In this document: in pieces, positions 16,889 through 25,729 of the stretch | Numbering within the stretch: the first letter of the stretch is position 1 | How the letters are laid out: every line of letters begins with the position of its first letter | NCBI RefSeq assembly: GCF_009674485.1 | Contig: NZ_WKJJ01000025.1 | Coordinates: forward strand, 34,932 to 98,931 | Source of the DNA: Pseudoduganella rivuli | GTDB lineage: Bacteria > Pseudomonadota > Gammaproteobacteria > Burkholderiales > Burkholderiaceae_D | DNA: 64,000 nt | Direction: 5' to 3' | Program-made: the position numbers and the translations under genes | The notes under the pieces: generated by a model | The model's database searches: none | What the model saw: the letters and a program-made list of their open reading frames with translations, nothing else | What the model was told of the DNA's origin: nothing

Positions 16889-19078
16889 TCAGCGGGAAGT
16901 GAACGCCAGCCGCTTCCCTTCCCGCAGCATGTGGGCAAAGTCGTCCGGCGGCACGGGCGGGCTGAAGAAATAGCCCTGTAACTGGTCGCAGCCCAGCTCC
17001 CGCAGGAAGCTCATCTGTTCCGCGGTTTCCACCCCTTCGGCCACAATTTCCTGCCGCAGTTGCTGCGCCATCGTGACAATGGCCCGCGCAATCGCGCAAT
17101 CGTTTTCCTCGTACGGCAAGCCGATGACGAAGGAGCGGTCGATTTTCAGTGTACTGATGGGGAATTTCTTCAGGTAAGCCAGGCTGGAATAGCCGGTACC
17201 GAAATCATCCAGCGCCAGCGCCAGGCCCATGGCCACCAGTTCGTTCATGATGCTGATGACGTTGTCGGCGCCGCCCACCAGCAAGCTTTCCGTGATTTCC
17301 AGCATCAGCTGTTCCGGCAGCACGCCATGGCGCTGCATCACGTCCGCCATGCGCTCCGGCAGGCGCGCATCGAACTGGCGCGCCGACAGGTTGACGGCAA
17401 TCGGCGTCATGATCAGGTTCTCGTCCTGCCACGCGCGCACCTGGCGGCACGCTTCTTCCAGCACCCAGTTGCCCAGTTCCAGGATCAGGCCCGTCTCTTC
17501 CGCCACGGGAATGAACACGCCGGGCGACACCATGCCGCGCACCGGGTGCTTCCAGCGCAGCAGCGCTTCCGCACCAACGATACGGCCGCTGCGCAGGCTG
17601 ACTTTGGGCTGGTAATATAGCAGCAATTCATTGTTGTGCAGCGCGCTGCGCAATTCGCTTTCAATGCGCAAATGCTCTTTCGCGCGCTGGTTCATTTCTT
17701 CACTGTAGAACAGGAATTCCGCTTCCCCCTGCACGGCTTTCGACGTCGCCACATCCGCATGGCGGATCAGGCTGTTCGTATCGAAACCATCTTCCGGATA
17801 GACGGCAATGCCGGTGTGCACGCGCACTTGCAACGTGTGCTGCGCCAGTTCGATCGGCGCGGCCACGGAACTGGCCAGCTTTTGCGCGACGATGGCCGCG
17901 TGTTCGCGTTTTTCAATGTGCAGCAGCGCGACCGCGAAGCGGTTGCCGTCCAGCCGCGCCAGGATGTCGCCTTCGCGCAGCACGCCGCGGAATTGCTTGC
18001 CGACGGCCTGCAACAGTTCATTGCCGACGTCATGGCCCAGCGTATCGCTGATCGCGCCCAGGCGGCCGATTTCCACCGACAGCAGCGCGCCATGCTCGTG
18101 GCTGCGGCGCGCTTCCGTCAGCGCCTGCCCCATCAGTTGCGACAGCAGGCACTGGTTCGGCAAGCCCGTCAGCGTGTCGTAGTTGGCCATGCGCTGCATG
18201 CGCGCTTCCGCATCCTTGTGCACGCTGATGTCGGAAAACAGCGAGAACGTGTGACTGATGTTGCCGGCCTCGTCGCGCACGGCGCTGATGGTGACCGATT
18301 GCGGGAACAGTTCGCCATTCTTGCGGCGGCCGATGATCTCCCCGCGCCACGGGCCGGCGCCCGTCATCGCGGCGCGCACCTTGGCGCGGAATTCCGCGTC
18401 GTGCACGCCGGAACGCAGCAAGTCCGGCGTGCGGCCCAGCGATTCGCCCGGCGTGTAGCCGGTAATGCGGGTGAAGGCGCTGTTGATCGAGACGATGCGT
18501 TCGCTGGAATCGGTGATCAGCACGCCCTGGTCGCTGTCTTCGATGATGCGGGCGTGCAGGCTGACTTTGTCCACTTCGGACAACGGTTCATGCACCTGCT
18601 TCATGGCCACGTGCATGCCGACCGGTTCGCCGCCGTCATCCTTCAACAGCCGCATGGCCAGCTTGACCCAGATCACGTCGCCGCTCTTGCGGCGGCGCCG
18701 CACTTCCGCCGTAACCCGGTTATCCGAGTTCTCCGGGTTGTCGCCCTGGGCCATGAACAGGTCGGCGATGTGGTCGTCTTCATCGTCGTCGGCATGCAGG
18801 AACAGGATGTTTTGTCCCAATACTTCGGTGGCCGTGTAGCCAAACAGCGTTTCGGCTGCGGCATTCCATGACGTCAGGTACCCGGCCAGGTCCAGCGTCA
18901 AAATCGCTTCGGGCGGCGCCGCCGGCTCGGCCGGCAAGTTGGCGCCAACCCCGGAGCGGGACTGTACTTCAGCCAGCGCCGCATCCAGTTCGGCAAGCGT
19001 GGCCGCCAGGGCTTCGCCCTGTTGCGTTCGGGCGGCGAGGCTCAGTGCCAGGCAGCGCTCGATCGCCTTGTCAACCAT
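16889..19078 (-). CDS. PAS-PAS-GGDEF(degenerate)-EAL signalling protein, likely c-di-GMP phosphodiesterase
   Basis: A 729-residue cytosolic protein. An N-terminal helical stretch is followed by PAS domains at about 55-165 and 172-290, a GGDEF-like domain at 295-460 and an EAL domain at 475-720. The GGDEF signature is replaced by LDGNRF (376-381), so diguanylate cyclase activity is unlikely. The EAL domain keeps E504 in GAEALLRW, NLSARQF, LEITESLL, LDDFGTGYSSL, LKIDRSFV and EGVET, so it should hydrolyse c-di-GMP to pGpG. Its start overlaps the end of the HDOD gene by eight bases, which implies coupled translation. Confidence 0.9.
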   Translation of the reverse strand: MVDKAIERCLALSLAARTQQGEALAATLAELDAALAEVQSRSGVGANLPAEPAAPPEAILTLDLAGYLTSWNAAAETLFGYTATEVLGQNILFLHADDDEDDHIADLFMAQGDNPENSDNRVTAEVRRRRKSGDVIWVKLAMRLLKDDGGEPVGMHVAMKQVHEPLSEVDKVSLHARIIEDSDQGVLITDSSERIVSINSAFTRITGYTPGESLGRTPDLLRSGVHDAEFRAKVRAAMTGAGPWRGEIIGRRKNGELFPQSVTISAVRDEAGNISHTFSLFSDISVHKDAEARMQRMANYDTLTGLPNQCLLSQLMGQALTEARRSHEHGALLSVEIGRLGAISDTLGHDVGNELLQAVGKQFRGVLREGDILARLDGNRFAVALLHIEKREHAAIVAQKLASSVAAPIELAQHTLQVRVHTGIAVYPEDGFDTNSLIRHADVATSKAVQGEAEFLFYSEEMNQRAKEHLRIESELRSALHNNELLLYYQPKVSLRSGRIVGAEALLRWKHPVRGMVSPGVFIPVAEETGLILELGNWVLEEACRQVRAWQDENLIMTPIAVNLSARQFDARLPERMADVMQRHGVLPEQLMLEITESLLVGGADNVISIMNELVAMGLALALDDFGTGYSSLAYLKKFPISTLKIDRSFVIGLPYEENDCAIARAIVTMAQQLRQEIVAEGVETAEQMSFLRELGCDQLQGYFFSPPVPPDDFAHMLREGKRLAFTSR

Positions 19079-20036
19079 GGGCCGATCCCCTGTCGGTGGC
19101 CACGCTCAGCATCCAGCTGTGCGATTCCCCGACGATGCGGTTGAAGTCGTCCGGCTCCAGCGGCAGCGCCGGCAACCGCGCCGCGATGGCGGCAAAGTCT
19201 CGCCGCTCGGCCGCTTCGACCAGCGCCAGCAAGGCGCCCAGTTCTCCTTCCTTGTCCAGCAGCGCATGCGCCACCGCATCGCTGACCGTCAATGGCGCCA
19301 GCACTTCCGGCAGCGGCATGCCGAACAGCACGCCCAGCAGCGAAAACATGCCGACCATGAACGCCTGTTCCTGCTGCGGCTTGCCCATGCCGGTTTCGCG
19401 CGCCAGCATTTCCAGCGCGTGTGCCCGCACGGCCACGCGCGCCAGCAGCATCGGCGAACGCACGTCGCCTTCGCGCGCGGAAAACAGCATCAGGTTCAGC
19501 CAGCGGCGCAATTGCTGGCGGCCCAGGATCAGGATCGCCTGCGCAAAGCTGCCGACCTTGCGGCCCGAACCCATCGACAGCGAATTGACCACCTTCAGCA
19601 AGTGATACGACAGCGTCGGATCGCGGCGCAGCAGCGCTTCGATTTCGTGGGTGTCGGCGTCGTTCGACACCAGTTGCACCAGTTGCAGCGCCAGCGCGCG
19701 CGACGCGGCTTGCGCCCCCACCGCCTTGGCCGGCGGCGCCAGCGGCCAGTCGCCCGCCAGCCATGCCGCATTGGGCGCCAGCGCGCCCTTGTCGAAGGCG
19801 CCATCGACCCGTTGCACCTGCTCCTCCGGCAACACTTTCCAGCCAGCGTCCAGCCACGCCTGTGCATCGTCCAGACCATCCGGAATAAAGCAGGGGAATG
19901 CGCCAGCCAGCGTGGTCAGTTCGTCATCGGGCTGCGCGGATGGTGCGGCGGCGGCCAGCAACAGGCCGGCCAGCTTGCCGTTGCGGTCGGCAAGGTGTTC
20001 GAGGAAGACAGGTGGGGTGATGCCAGGTACGGTCAT
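19071..20036 (-). CDS. HDOD-domain signalling protein
   Basis: A 321-residue cytosolic protein. The first ~100 residues are weakly conserved and may be a decayed EAL-like or adaptor region. The HDOD domain follows at about 115-300, with DPTLSYHLLKVVNSLSMGSGRKVGS region motifs and LGRQQLRRWLNLMLF. HDOD domains resemble HD phosphohydrolases without the metal site and act in signalling, chemotaxis and motility switching. The gene is the first of a two-gene operon with the PAS-EAL gene. I chose the ATG at 20036; the frame is open another 33 codons upstream but looks non-coding. A gap of 262 bases to the pirin gene holds a TATACT -10-like box (20209-20214) directed rightwards. Confidence 0.85.
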   Translation of the reverse strand: MTVPGITPPVFLEHLADRNGKLAGLLLAAAAPSAQPDDELTTLAGAFPCFIPDGLDDAQAWLDAGWKVLPEEQVQRVDGAFDKGALAPNAAWLAGDWPLAPPAKAVGAQAASRALALQLVQLVSNDADTHEIEALLRRDPTLSYHLLKVVNSLSMGSGRKVGSFAQAILILGRQQLRRWLNLMLFSAREGDVRSPMLLARVAVRAHALEMLARETGMGKPQQEQAFMVGMFSLLGVLFGMPLPEVLAPLTVSDAVAHALLDKEGELGALLALVEAAERRDFAAIAARLPALPLEPDDFNRIVGESHSWMLSVATDRGSAHG

Positions 20037-20298
20037 GATGCAAGGTGGAACAGTTGTAGTCTCATTATGGTACTCCGAAAACTGTTGGCGATGGTCAACT
20101 ACCGTGACGCCCCAAGGCTGCCGGCGCCAGCACATCCGGCGCCCAATATTCGAAATTTTTGATGATTCGACCGGATATTTTCCATTTTTTGAAACAAACC
20201 GGGCGGCCTATACTGTGTTCCATCGAAGCGGTAAAGACAAGAGCAACGCAGGAAACAACGTTCGAATTTATCGCATAACCCACACAAAGGAGCGCAAC

Positions 20299-21000
20299 AT
20301 GCTGCAAGTACGTAAAAGTGAAGACCGGGGCCACGCCAACCACGGCTGGCTGGATTCGCACCACACCTTTTCGTTTGGCCACTACTACGATCCCCAGCAC
20401 ACGGGTTTTGGTCCTCTGCTGGTAATCAATGAAGACCGCGTGGCGGCGGGCCAGGGATTTGGCGCCCACGGCCACCGCGACATGGAAATCATTTCCTATG
20501 TCCTGGACGGCGCGCTGGAGCACCAGGACAGCATGGGTAACGGTTCCGTGTTGCACTACGGCGACGTGCAGCGCATGACGGCCGGCACCGGCGTGCGCCA
20601 CAGCGAGTTCAATCATTCGAAAACGGAGGGTGTGCATTTCCTGCAAATCTGGATCCAGCCTTCGCAAACCGGGATCGCTCCCGGCTACGAAGAAAAGCAT
20701 TTCACGCCGGAAAGCAAGCAAGGCCAGCTGCGCTTGATCGCCTCCAGCGATGGCCGCGACGGCTCCGTGCTGATCCACCAGGATGCGGCGATTTACGCCA
20801 CCATCCTGAATGGCGCGGATCGCGTGGAGCACGCGCTGGACAAGGACCGGGCCGCCTATGTGCACGTGATCCGGGGCAAAGTCACCGTCAACGGGACCCT
20901 GCTGCAAGGCGGCGATGCACTGAAAATCTTGTCGGAAGATAAAGTCGAGATTCACAGTGCGGATGCGGCGGAATTGCTGGTGTTTGACTTGCCATATTGA
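20299..21000 (+). CDS. Pirin family protein (YhhW-like)
   Basis: A 233-residue bicupin of the pirin family. The N-terminal cupin carries the metal-binding pattern GFGAHGHRDMEIISYVLDG (two His and Glu) followed by the second motif HYGDVQRMTAGTGVRHSEFN, both typical of the quercetinase-active YhhW branch. The C-terminal cupin (about 150-233) has lost the ligand histidines, as usual. The start is set by AAAGGAG before the ATG. The physiological substrate of these proteins is not established; oxidative-stress or flavonol-dioxygenase roles have been proposed for members. Confidence 0.9.
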   Translation: MLQVRKSEDRGHANHGWLDSHHTFSFGHYYDPQHTGFGPLLVINEDRVAAGQGFGAHGHRDMEIISYVLDGALEHQDSMGNGSVLHYGDVQRMTAGTGVRHSEFNHSKTEGVHFLQIWIQPSQTGIAPGYEEKHFTPESKQGQLRLIASSDGRDGSVLIHQDAAIYATILNGADRVEHALDKDRAAYVHVIRGKVTVNGTLLQGGDALKILSEDKVEIHSADAAELLVFDLPY

Positions 21001-21032
21001 AAAAGTGAATATGCAACCTAATATAGGCAGCA

Positions 21033-21059
21033 TAGACATTCCGCAAATTTTGCTATGAT
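21033..21059 (+). promoter_or_regulatory. Putative ribA promoter with extended -10
   Basis: TAGACA (21033-21038) and TATGAT (21054-21059) are 15 bases apart, and the -10 is preceded by TGC, giving the extended form TGcTATGAT that compensates for the short spacing. Transcription would start near 21066, about 57 bases before the ribA ATG. Confidence 0.5.
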
Positions 21060-21063
21060 GCAG

Positions 21064-21091
21064 GCATGCGTTTCGTCAAAGAAGCGCATGC
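21064..21091 (+). other. Hairpin at the 5' end of the ribA mRNA
   Basis: GCATGCGTTTC and GAAGCGCATGC form an 11-pair stem (one G-U) around the 6-base loop GTCAAA. It sits at the predicted transcript start. It lacks a T-run, so it is not a terminator; the leader is too short and has no match I can see to the FMN riboswitch. It may stabilise the mRNA. Confidence 0.5.
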
Positions 21092-21122
21092 TTGTCTATT
21101 TTGAAGCATTTGAAAGAACGCT

Positions 21123-21773
21123 ATGCAGCCCGTTGCAGAAACACCTGTCAAAGAAGAACTCGATTACGTCACGTCGTGCCTGTTGCCGACCCCCTGGGCG
21201 CAATTCACGCTGCACGCGTTCGTCGAGCACGCGACGGGCAAGGAACACCTGGCCATGGTGCTGGGCGATATCACGGACGGCGCGCCGGTGCTGGCGCGCG
21301 TGCATTCCGAGTGCCTGACGGGCGACGTGCTGTATTCGCAGCGCTGCGATTGCGGCGCGCAACTGGAAGGCGCGCTGAAACGCGTGGCCGAAGAAGGCCG
21401 CGGCGTCGTGCTGTACCTGCGCCAGGAAGGCCGCGGCATCGGCCTGATCAACAAGATGCGCGCCTACCGCCTGCAGGAAGCGGGCTTCGATACCGTGCAA
21501 GCCAATGAACAACTGGGCTTCAAGGCCGACCAGCGCAATTACGCGCTGGTGGAACCGATGCTCAAGCAATTCAATATCAGCAGCCTGCGCCTGATGACGA
21601 ACAATCCGCGCAAGATCGCCGCGATGGAAGCACTGGGCGTCACAGTCGCCGAACGCGTGCCGCTGCTGGTCAACCGCAACAAGTTCAACCAGCACTACCT
21701 GAACACCAAGGCTGCCAAGCTGGGCCACATGATGACCCCGCCACCTGCCGCCGCGGAGGATGGCGAGCTGTAA
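21123..21773 (+). CDS. ribA: GTP cyclohydrolase II
   Basis: A 216-residue enzyme catalysing the first step of riboflavin synthesis: GTP to 2,5-diamino-6-ribosylamino-4(3H)-pyrimidinone 5'-phosphate, formate and pyrophosphate. The zinc ligands C64, C75 and C77 lie in SECLTGDVLYSQRCDCG. The substrate loop LRQEGRGIGLINKMRAYRLQ and the C-terminal LMTNNPRKI are intact. The length is that of a stand-alone RibA, not a RibAB fusion. It has its own promoter and 5' hairpin and is not clustered with other rib genes here. Confidence 0.95.
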   Translation: MQPVAETPVKEELDYVTSCLLPTPWAQFTLHAFVEHATGKEHLAMVLGDITDGAPVLARVHSECLTGDVLYSQRCDCGAQLEGALKRVAEEGRGVVLYLRQEGRGIGLINKMRAYRLQEAGFDTVQANEQLGFKADQRNYALVEPMLKQFNISSLRLMTNNPRKIAAMEALGVTVAERVPLLVNRNKFNQHYLNTKAAKLGHMMTPPPAAAEDGEL

Positions 21774-21884
21774 TCCCGGCCCACCTCGCCCGCCCCGCAT
21801 GAACCTGACCATTCATCCTGTAACAACGTTGATTCACTGGGGCAGCGCAAGCGGTTACGGCGCGGCGGCCCTGGTCGCTACCGC

Positions 21885-23270
21885 ATGAAACTACGCCAAC
21901 TCGCCGTAACACTCACGATCGCATGGGGCAGCACCGCTGCACTGGCCGCCCCCGCCACCTCGCCGGCCGATGCGCCGCGCGCACCGCTCAATACCAATAA
22001 CGGCAACGGCGCCGCTTCCGCTACGGAAGCCGCCGCCTTGCCGCAGCCGTCAAGTTCCGCACAAAAGCTGTACTCCAGCGCCAAGGCCGACTTGCTGCAA
22101 GTGCGCTCGCTGCTGAAAAGCGGCCGCACGCAATCGTCGGTCGGCTCCGGCTTCCTGATCGGGAACAGCAACCTGGTGGTGACCAATTACCACGTGGTGT
22201 CGGAGTTCGCGCTGGAACCGGATACCTATGCGGGCGAATGGGTCGATACCGGCGGCCAGCGCGGCAACGTGGAATTGATGGCGGTCGACGTGCTGCACGA
22301 CCTGGCCGTGGTGCGCGTCAACCGCAACGGCACGGGCGTGTTCAACATGCCGGAACACCTGGCGCGGCTGTCGCAGGGCCAGTATTTGTACTCGCTGGGG
22401 AATCCGCTCGACCTGGGCTTCGCGATTTCCGAAGGCGCCTACAACGGCGTGATCGCGCGCAGTTTTTACGACCAGCTGATGTTCACGGGACCCATCAACT
22501 CCGGCATGAGCGGCGGGCCCAGCGTGACGGTGAATGGCGAGATCGCCGGTGTCAACGTCTCCAAGCGTCTCGACGGCGAGCTGGTGAGTTTCCTGGTGCC
22601 GGCCCGTTATGCGCAGGAATTGCTGAAAACCGTGACGCCGAAAAGCGCGCCGCCCAAGGATTTCACCAACATCGTGGCGCAGCAATTGCTGGCGCACCAG
22701 AAAGCCATGGTGGACCAGTTGCTGGCCACGCCGCTGACCATGAAAGCCATGGGCCCGTATAAAGTGCCGGTGCGCGAATCGGAACAGATGCGCTGCTGGG
22801 GACGCTCCAACGTCAAGGCGGATAAACCGTTCACGGTCGATATCACCAGCTGCGCCATGGAATCGGCGATCTTCGTGTCGGGCACGCTGCAAACGGGCGC
22901 GATCGGCATCCGCCACCAGTTCATGCGCAGCACGGGGCTCGACCCGGTGCGCTTCGCACAACTGTCCAGCGCGTCGTTCAAGAACGAAGGCTTTGGCAGC
23001 CACAAGGACAGCCGCCTGACGGGACCGCAATGCACGGAAGAATTCGTGCGCGGCCAGGGCCCGAACAGCGTGCCGCTGCGCGCCGTGCTGTGCGTGCGGG
23101 CCTACCGCAAGTTCCAGGGTTTATACGATTTCGCGCTGCTGACAGCCAGCACCGATGAAGGACTGATGAATTTGCAGAGCCGCCTCGACGCGCGGGGCGT
23201 GTCCTATGAAAACGGCATGCGCACCGCGCGCGCTTTCCTGGAAGCGCTGTCGCGCGGGACGGCCCAATGA
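21885..23270 (+). CDS. Secreted trypsin-like serine protease
   Basis: A 461-residue protein with a signal peptide (cleavage likely after LAA at about 22) and a low-complexity linker to ~60. A trypsin-like domain follows, with the full triad: H103 in VVTNYHVVSE, D139 in DVLHDLAVVRV and S209 in NSGMSGGPS. There is no PDZ domain; instead a ~220-residue C-terminal region of unknown fold follows, containing four cysteines. It acts in the periplasm, in a DegP/HtrA-like manner (inference). Its stop overlaps the start of the FHA gene (ATGA), so the two proteins are made together and may form a protease-membrane sensor pair. Confidence 0.85.
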   Translation: MKLRQLAVTLTIAWGSTAALAAPATSPADAPRAPLNTNNGNGAASATEAAALPQPSSSAQKLYSSAKADLLQVRSLLKSGRTQSSVGSGFLIGNSNLVVTNYHVVSEFALEPDTYAGEWVDTGGQRGNVELMAVDVLHDLAVVRVNRNGTGVFNMPEHLARLSQGQYLYSLGNPLDLGFAISEGAYNGVIARSFYDQLMFTGPINSGMSGGPSVTVNGEIAGVNVSKRLDGELVSFLVPARYAQELLKTVTPKSAPPKDFTNIVAQQLLAHQKAMVDQLLATPLTMKAMGPYKVPVRESEQMRCWGRSNVKADKPFTVDITSCAMESAIFVSGTLQTGAIGIRHQFMRSTGLDPVRFAQLSSASFKNEGFGSHKDSRLTGPQCTEEFVRGQGPNSVPLRAVLCVRAYRKFQGLYDFALLTASTDEGLMNLQSRLDARGVSYENGMRTARAFLEALSRGTAQ

Positions 23271-24244
23271 CCGCGCCTTACTATATTGAAGTCTTGTCGC
23301 GCAGCGGCGACATCCTGCAACGCCACCGCTTCGAGCAATTGCCGATCCATATCGGCCGTGGCTACCACAACGAATTCATCCTCGACGATGCGCATACGGC
23401 GGAGCGCCACGCGGTAATCGACGCCGATGCCGACGGCCACCTGGTGATGCACGACCTGGGCAGCCAGAATGGCGTGATCCACCTCGGCAAACGCTTGCCG
23501 CAAGTGCCGCTGTCCGGCACCACGGTGGTGCGGCTGGGACACACGCGGCTGCGCGTGCGCAACGCGGATTTCCCCGTGCCGCCGGAAGTGGCCGACACCA
23601 CCATGCATGCGTGGGAAGGCGGCGTGCCCGCCCTGGCGGGCCTGGCGCTGATCGCGCTGTTCACCGGTGTCGACGTGGCGCTGTCGGACGCGGAATCGTT
23701 CAACGCCATCCGCTACCTGCTGGTGATCGCGTCCGGCCTGGGCGCGGGGCTGGTCTGGTGCGGCGTGTGGGCGCTGGCCAACCGGCTGTTCGGCGGCCAC
23801 GCACGCTTCGGCCGCCACCTGTTCATCCTCGGCAGCGGCCTGATTGCCATCGGCGCCTGGAAAGCCATCAGCAGCGTGCTGGCCTATGCGTGGTCGGCCG
23901 AAGTGTTTACCCGCTACGGCAACCTTGCCACGCTGGGACTGGGCTGCGGCATGGTGTTCTTCCACCTGCGCACCATCCTGCCCCGCCACCCGCGCCGCCT
24001 GGCCGCGATGTCCTGCCTGCTGATGGCGGCCGGGTCCGGGCTGATGCTGATGAACAATTACCAGAGCACGGGCCGGCTGTCGAATGAACTGTACATGTCG
24101 GTGCTGCTGCCGCCTGTGGCGCGCCACAGCCCCGACCATTCCGTCGACGACTTCATGCAGCAGGCCGCCAAGCTGAAGCACCAGGCCGATGCGGCCAAGG
24201 CCAAGACCGTGAAGGCGGAGCTGGATGATGACGATGGGGATTGA
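23267..24244 (+). CDS. FHA-domain membrane protein
   Basis: A 325-residue protein. The FHA phospho-Thr-binding domain (about 20-100) has IHIGRGYHNEFILDD, the H in ERHAVI, and LGSQNGV, the usual conserved loop residues. Five or so hydrophobic helices follow from ~120 to ~265, and the C-terminal tail is charged and Ala/Lys-rich, possibly a coiled coil. It is co-translated with the upstream trypsin-like protease. FHA proteins also occur in type VI secretion clusters, but no such cluster is present here and this protein does not look like TagH. Role unknown; a membrane signalling function is likely. Confidence 0.8.
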   Translation: MTAPYYIEVLSRSGDILQRHRFEQLPIHIGRGYHNEFILDDAHTAERHAVIDADADGHLVMHDLGSQNGVIHLGKRLPQVPLSGTTVVRLGHTRLRVRNADFPVPPEVADTTMHAWEGGVPALAGLALIALFTGVDVALSDAESFNAIRYLLVIASGLGAGLVWCGVWALANRLFGGHARFGRHLFILGSGLIAIGAWKAISSVLAYAWSAEVFTRYGNLATLGLGCGMVFFHLRTILPRHPRRLAAMSCLLMAAGSGLMLMNNYQSTGRLSNELYMSVLLPPVARHSPDHSVDDFMQQAAKLKHQADAAKAKTVKAELDDDDGD

Positions 24245-24317
24245 TCGGCGCACAATTGAAATAATTGAAATTTTATTATTTTGATATCCTGACGGCTTTC
24301 CACTGCGGAGAGCCGTT

Positions 24318-25718
24318 TTGCCGAACAATTCGTCCAGTATCTGGTTTGCGCTCGAGCAGCACGAGCGCCGGCTTGGCCATGGCGATGGCTGGCGGCCCGG
24401 CTATGACAGCCTGGGGCGGGTAAAGGACGCATCGCACGGATTCGGCCTGCGCGACTTGGCCAGCCAATTGTCCCGTGTCGAGCGCGTGCGGCAGGCCATT
24501 GCCGATTCGGGCGAACTGGCCCGGCGCCTCCTCATCAACCGGCTATCCGGCATCTCCCTCGACGCCATCTGGCCCATACTCATCGCAAGCTGCGAAGACA
24601 TCGCCCTCTACTACGGCGGCTCGGTGGTGGCCGGCGCCACGGTCGGCGCGGCGGGCGGTGCGTTTTTCGGCGGCGTGGGCGCCATCCCCGGTGCGGCAGT
24701 GGGCGCCACGGCAGGCGCCCAGGTCGGCGGCTGGGTCATGGCGGCGCTGGGATTGAAGTCACTGGTGGAGGGGCTGGCGACGGCAATTCCCGATGCCCTG
24801 CACTACTACGAACGGGGCTTTCGCGAAGCGTGGGGTGCGGCCCCGCAGGACAGGCCGGCGGCCATCCAGGTGTTTGGCGATAGTGCCGGCGGCAACGTAC
24901 GCCAGGCTGCCTTCGAGTTCGCCAATGGCCACGTGGTGATGGTCGCGGCCATCCTGACGGCGCTGATGGCGTATGTATCGCGCGGCAAAGGCAGCAAGAC
25001 CCTGGTATTGCAGGAGATCCGCGACAGCGCGCGCCTGGGCCCGAAAGTCGCCCGGTGGATCGAGGAAAACGAACAAAAGCTGGCAAACCATCCAGCCTTG
25101 CAATCGCGCCGCAGCAATGCAGTGGGCGGCGCCGCCGGCGAGCCGCCACCTCCGCCGCCGAAACGCGGCCGCCAGCCCGAGGAAAACGAACCGCGCCGGG
25201 CGCCAGCCGGCATGCCGCAGAAGAAGGTCCCCTGCTTCCAGCCCAACGACTTGCCGCAGGCCAGCTATCCGGAGTTTGACCGGCAGTTGGCCGGGCAGGA
25301 GGCGGGGTTGAATGATATGACGGTGGAGCAATATCTTAAGGGACGGGAAGCATTTGAAAATGGCGATATCAAACGCAGCGCATCCGCAGCAAGAAGTGCT
25401 CGGGAGGATTACAAGAAGGAACTCATCGAATCGATACACTTAGAGCTTCGTAAGGCGGGGTGGTCTTCACACGACGCACGGGTTAAAGCTGAAGGAGATG
25501 CTGCTAAAAAAATGAGTGCGTTGGCGGCTTTGCACAATCCCGACATGATTGCAGGTGGCCAAGACGTGATCCGCGATTTTGGTGACCGTAACATTAATTC
25601 ACGTATCGGACCTCAGTGGAGAAGCCGTGTAGGAATTCTAGATCACGCCGCAGCAGAAGTACCGGAACCAATGCGACCGCATGCCAAAATGAATGCAAAA
25701 CTTGAGCGATGCAAATAG
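24318..25718 (+). CDS. Tde1-like antibacterial DNase effector (glycine-zipper N-terminus, Ntox15 C-terminus)
   Basis: A 466-residue polymorphic toxin. The N-terminal ~175 residues resemble the DUF6861/glycine-zipper region of type VI effectors, with Gly/Ala-rich repeats at about 100-140 that could help it cross the target membrane. A Pro-rich linker (275-282) leads to the Ntox15 nuclease domain (about 303-440). That domain shows the family start KKVPCFQPND, QLAGQEAGLNDMTVEQYLKGR, and the catalytic HxxD motif H406-NP-D409 followed by AGG and SRIGPQW. Ntox15 members such as Agrobacterium Tde1 degrade DNA. The start is TTG, supported by GGAGAG seven bases upstream; no ATG fits. Four immunity-like genes follow. 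No VgrG, PAAR or DUF4123 adaptor gene lies in the window. Confidence 0.88.
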   Translation: MPNNSSSIWFALEQHERRLGHGDGWRPGYDSLGRVKDASHGFGLRDLASQLSRVERVRQAIADSGELARRLLINRLSGISLDAIWPILIASCEDIALYYGGSVVAGATVGAAGGAFFGGVGAIPGAAVGATAGAQVGGWVMAALGLKSLVEGLATAIPDALHYYERGFREAWGAAPQDRPAAIQVFGDSAGGNVRQAAFEFANGHVVMVAAILTALMAYVSRGKGSKTLVLQEIRDSARLGPKVARWIEENEQKLANHPALQSRRSNAVGGAAGEPPPPPPKRGRQPEENEPRRAPAGMPQKKVPCFQPNDLPQASYPEFDRQLAGQEAGLNDMTVEQYLKGREAFENGDIKRSASAARSAREDYKKELIESIHLELRKAGWSSHDARVKAEGDAAKKMSALAALHNPDMIAGGQDVIRDFGDRNINSRIGPQWRSRVGILDHAAAEVPEPMRPHAKMNAKLERCK

Positions 25719-25729
25719 GAACGAAAATT

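Noticed and set aside
21001..21122. FMN riboswitch before ribA
   Set aside because: The gap is only 122 bases and shows one simple hairpin, not the multi-stem conserved element.
23267..24244. FHA protein as a type VI secretion component (TagH)
   Set aside because: It has several membrane helices, is co-translated with a protease, and no Tss genes are near.
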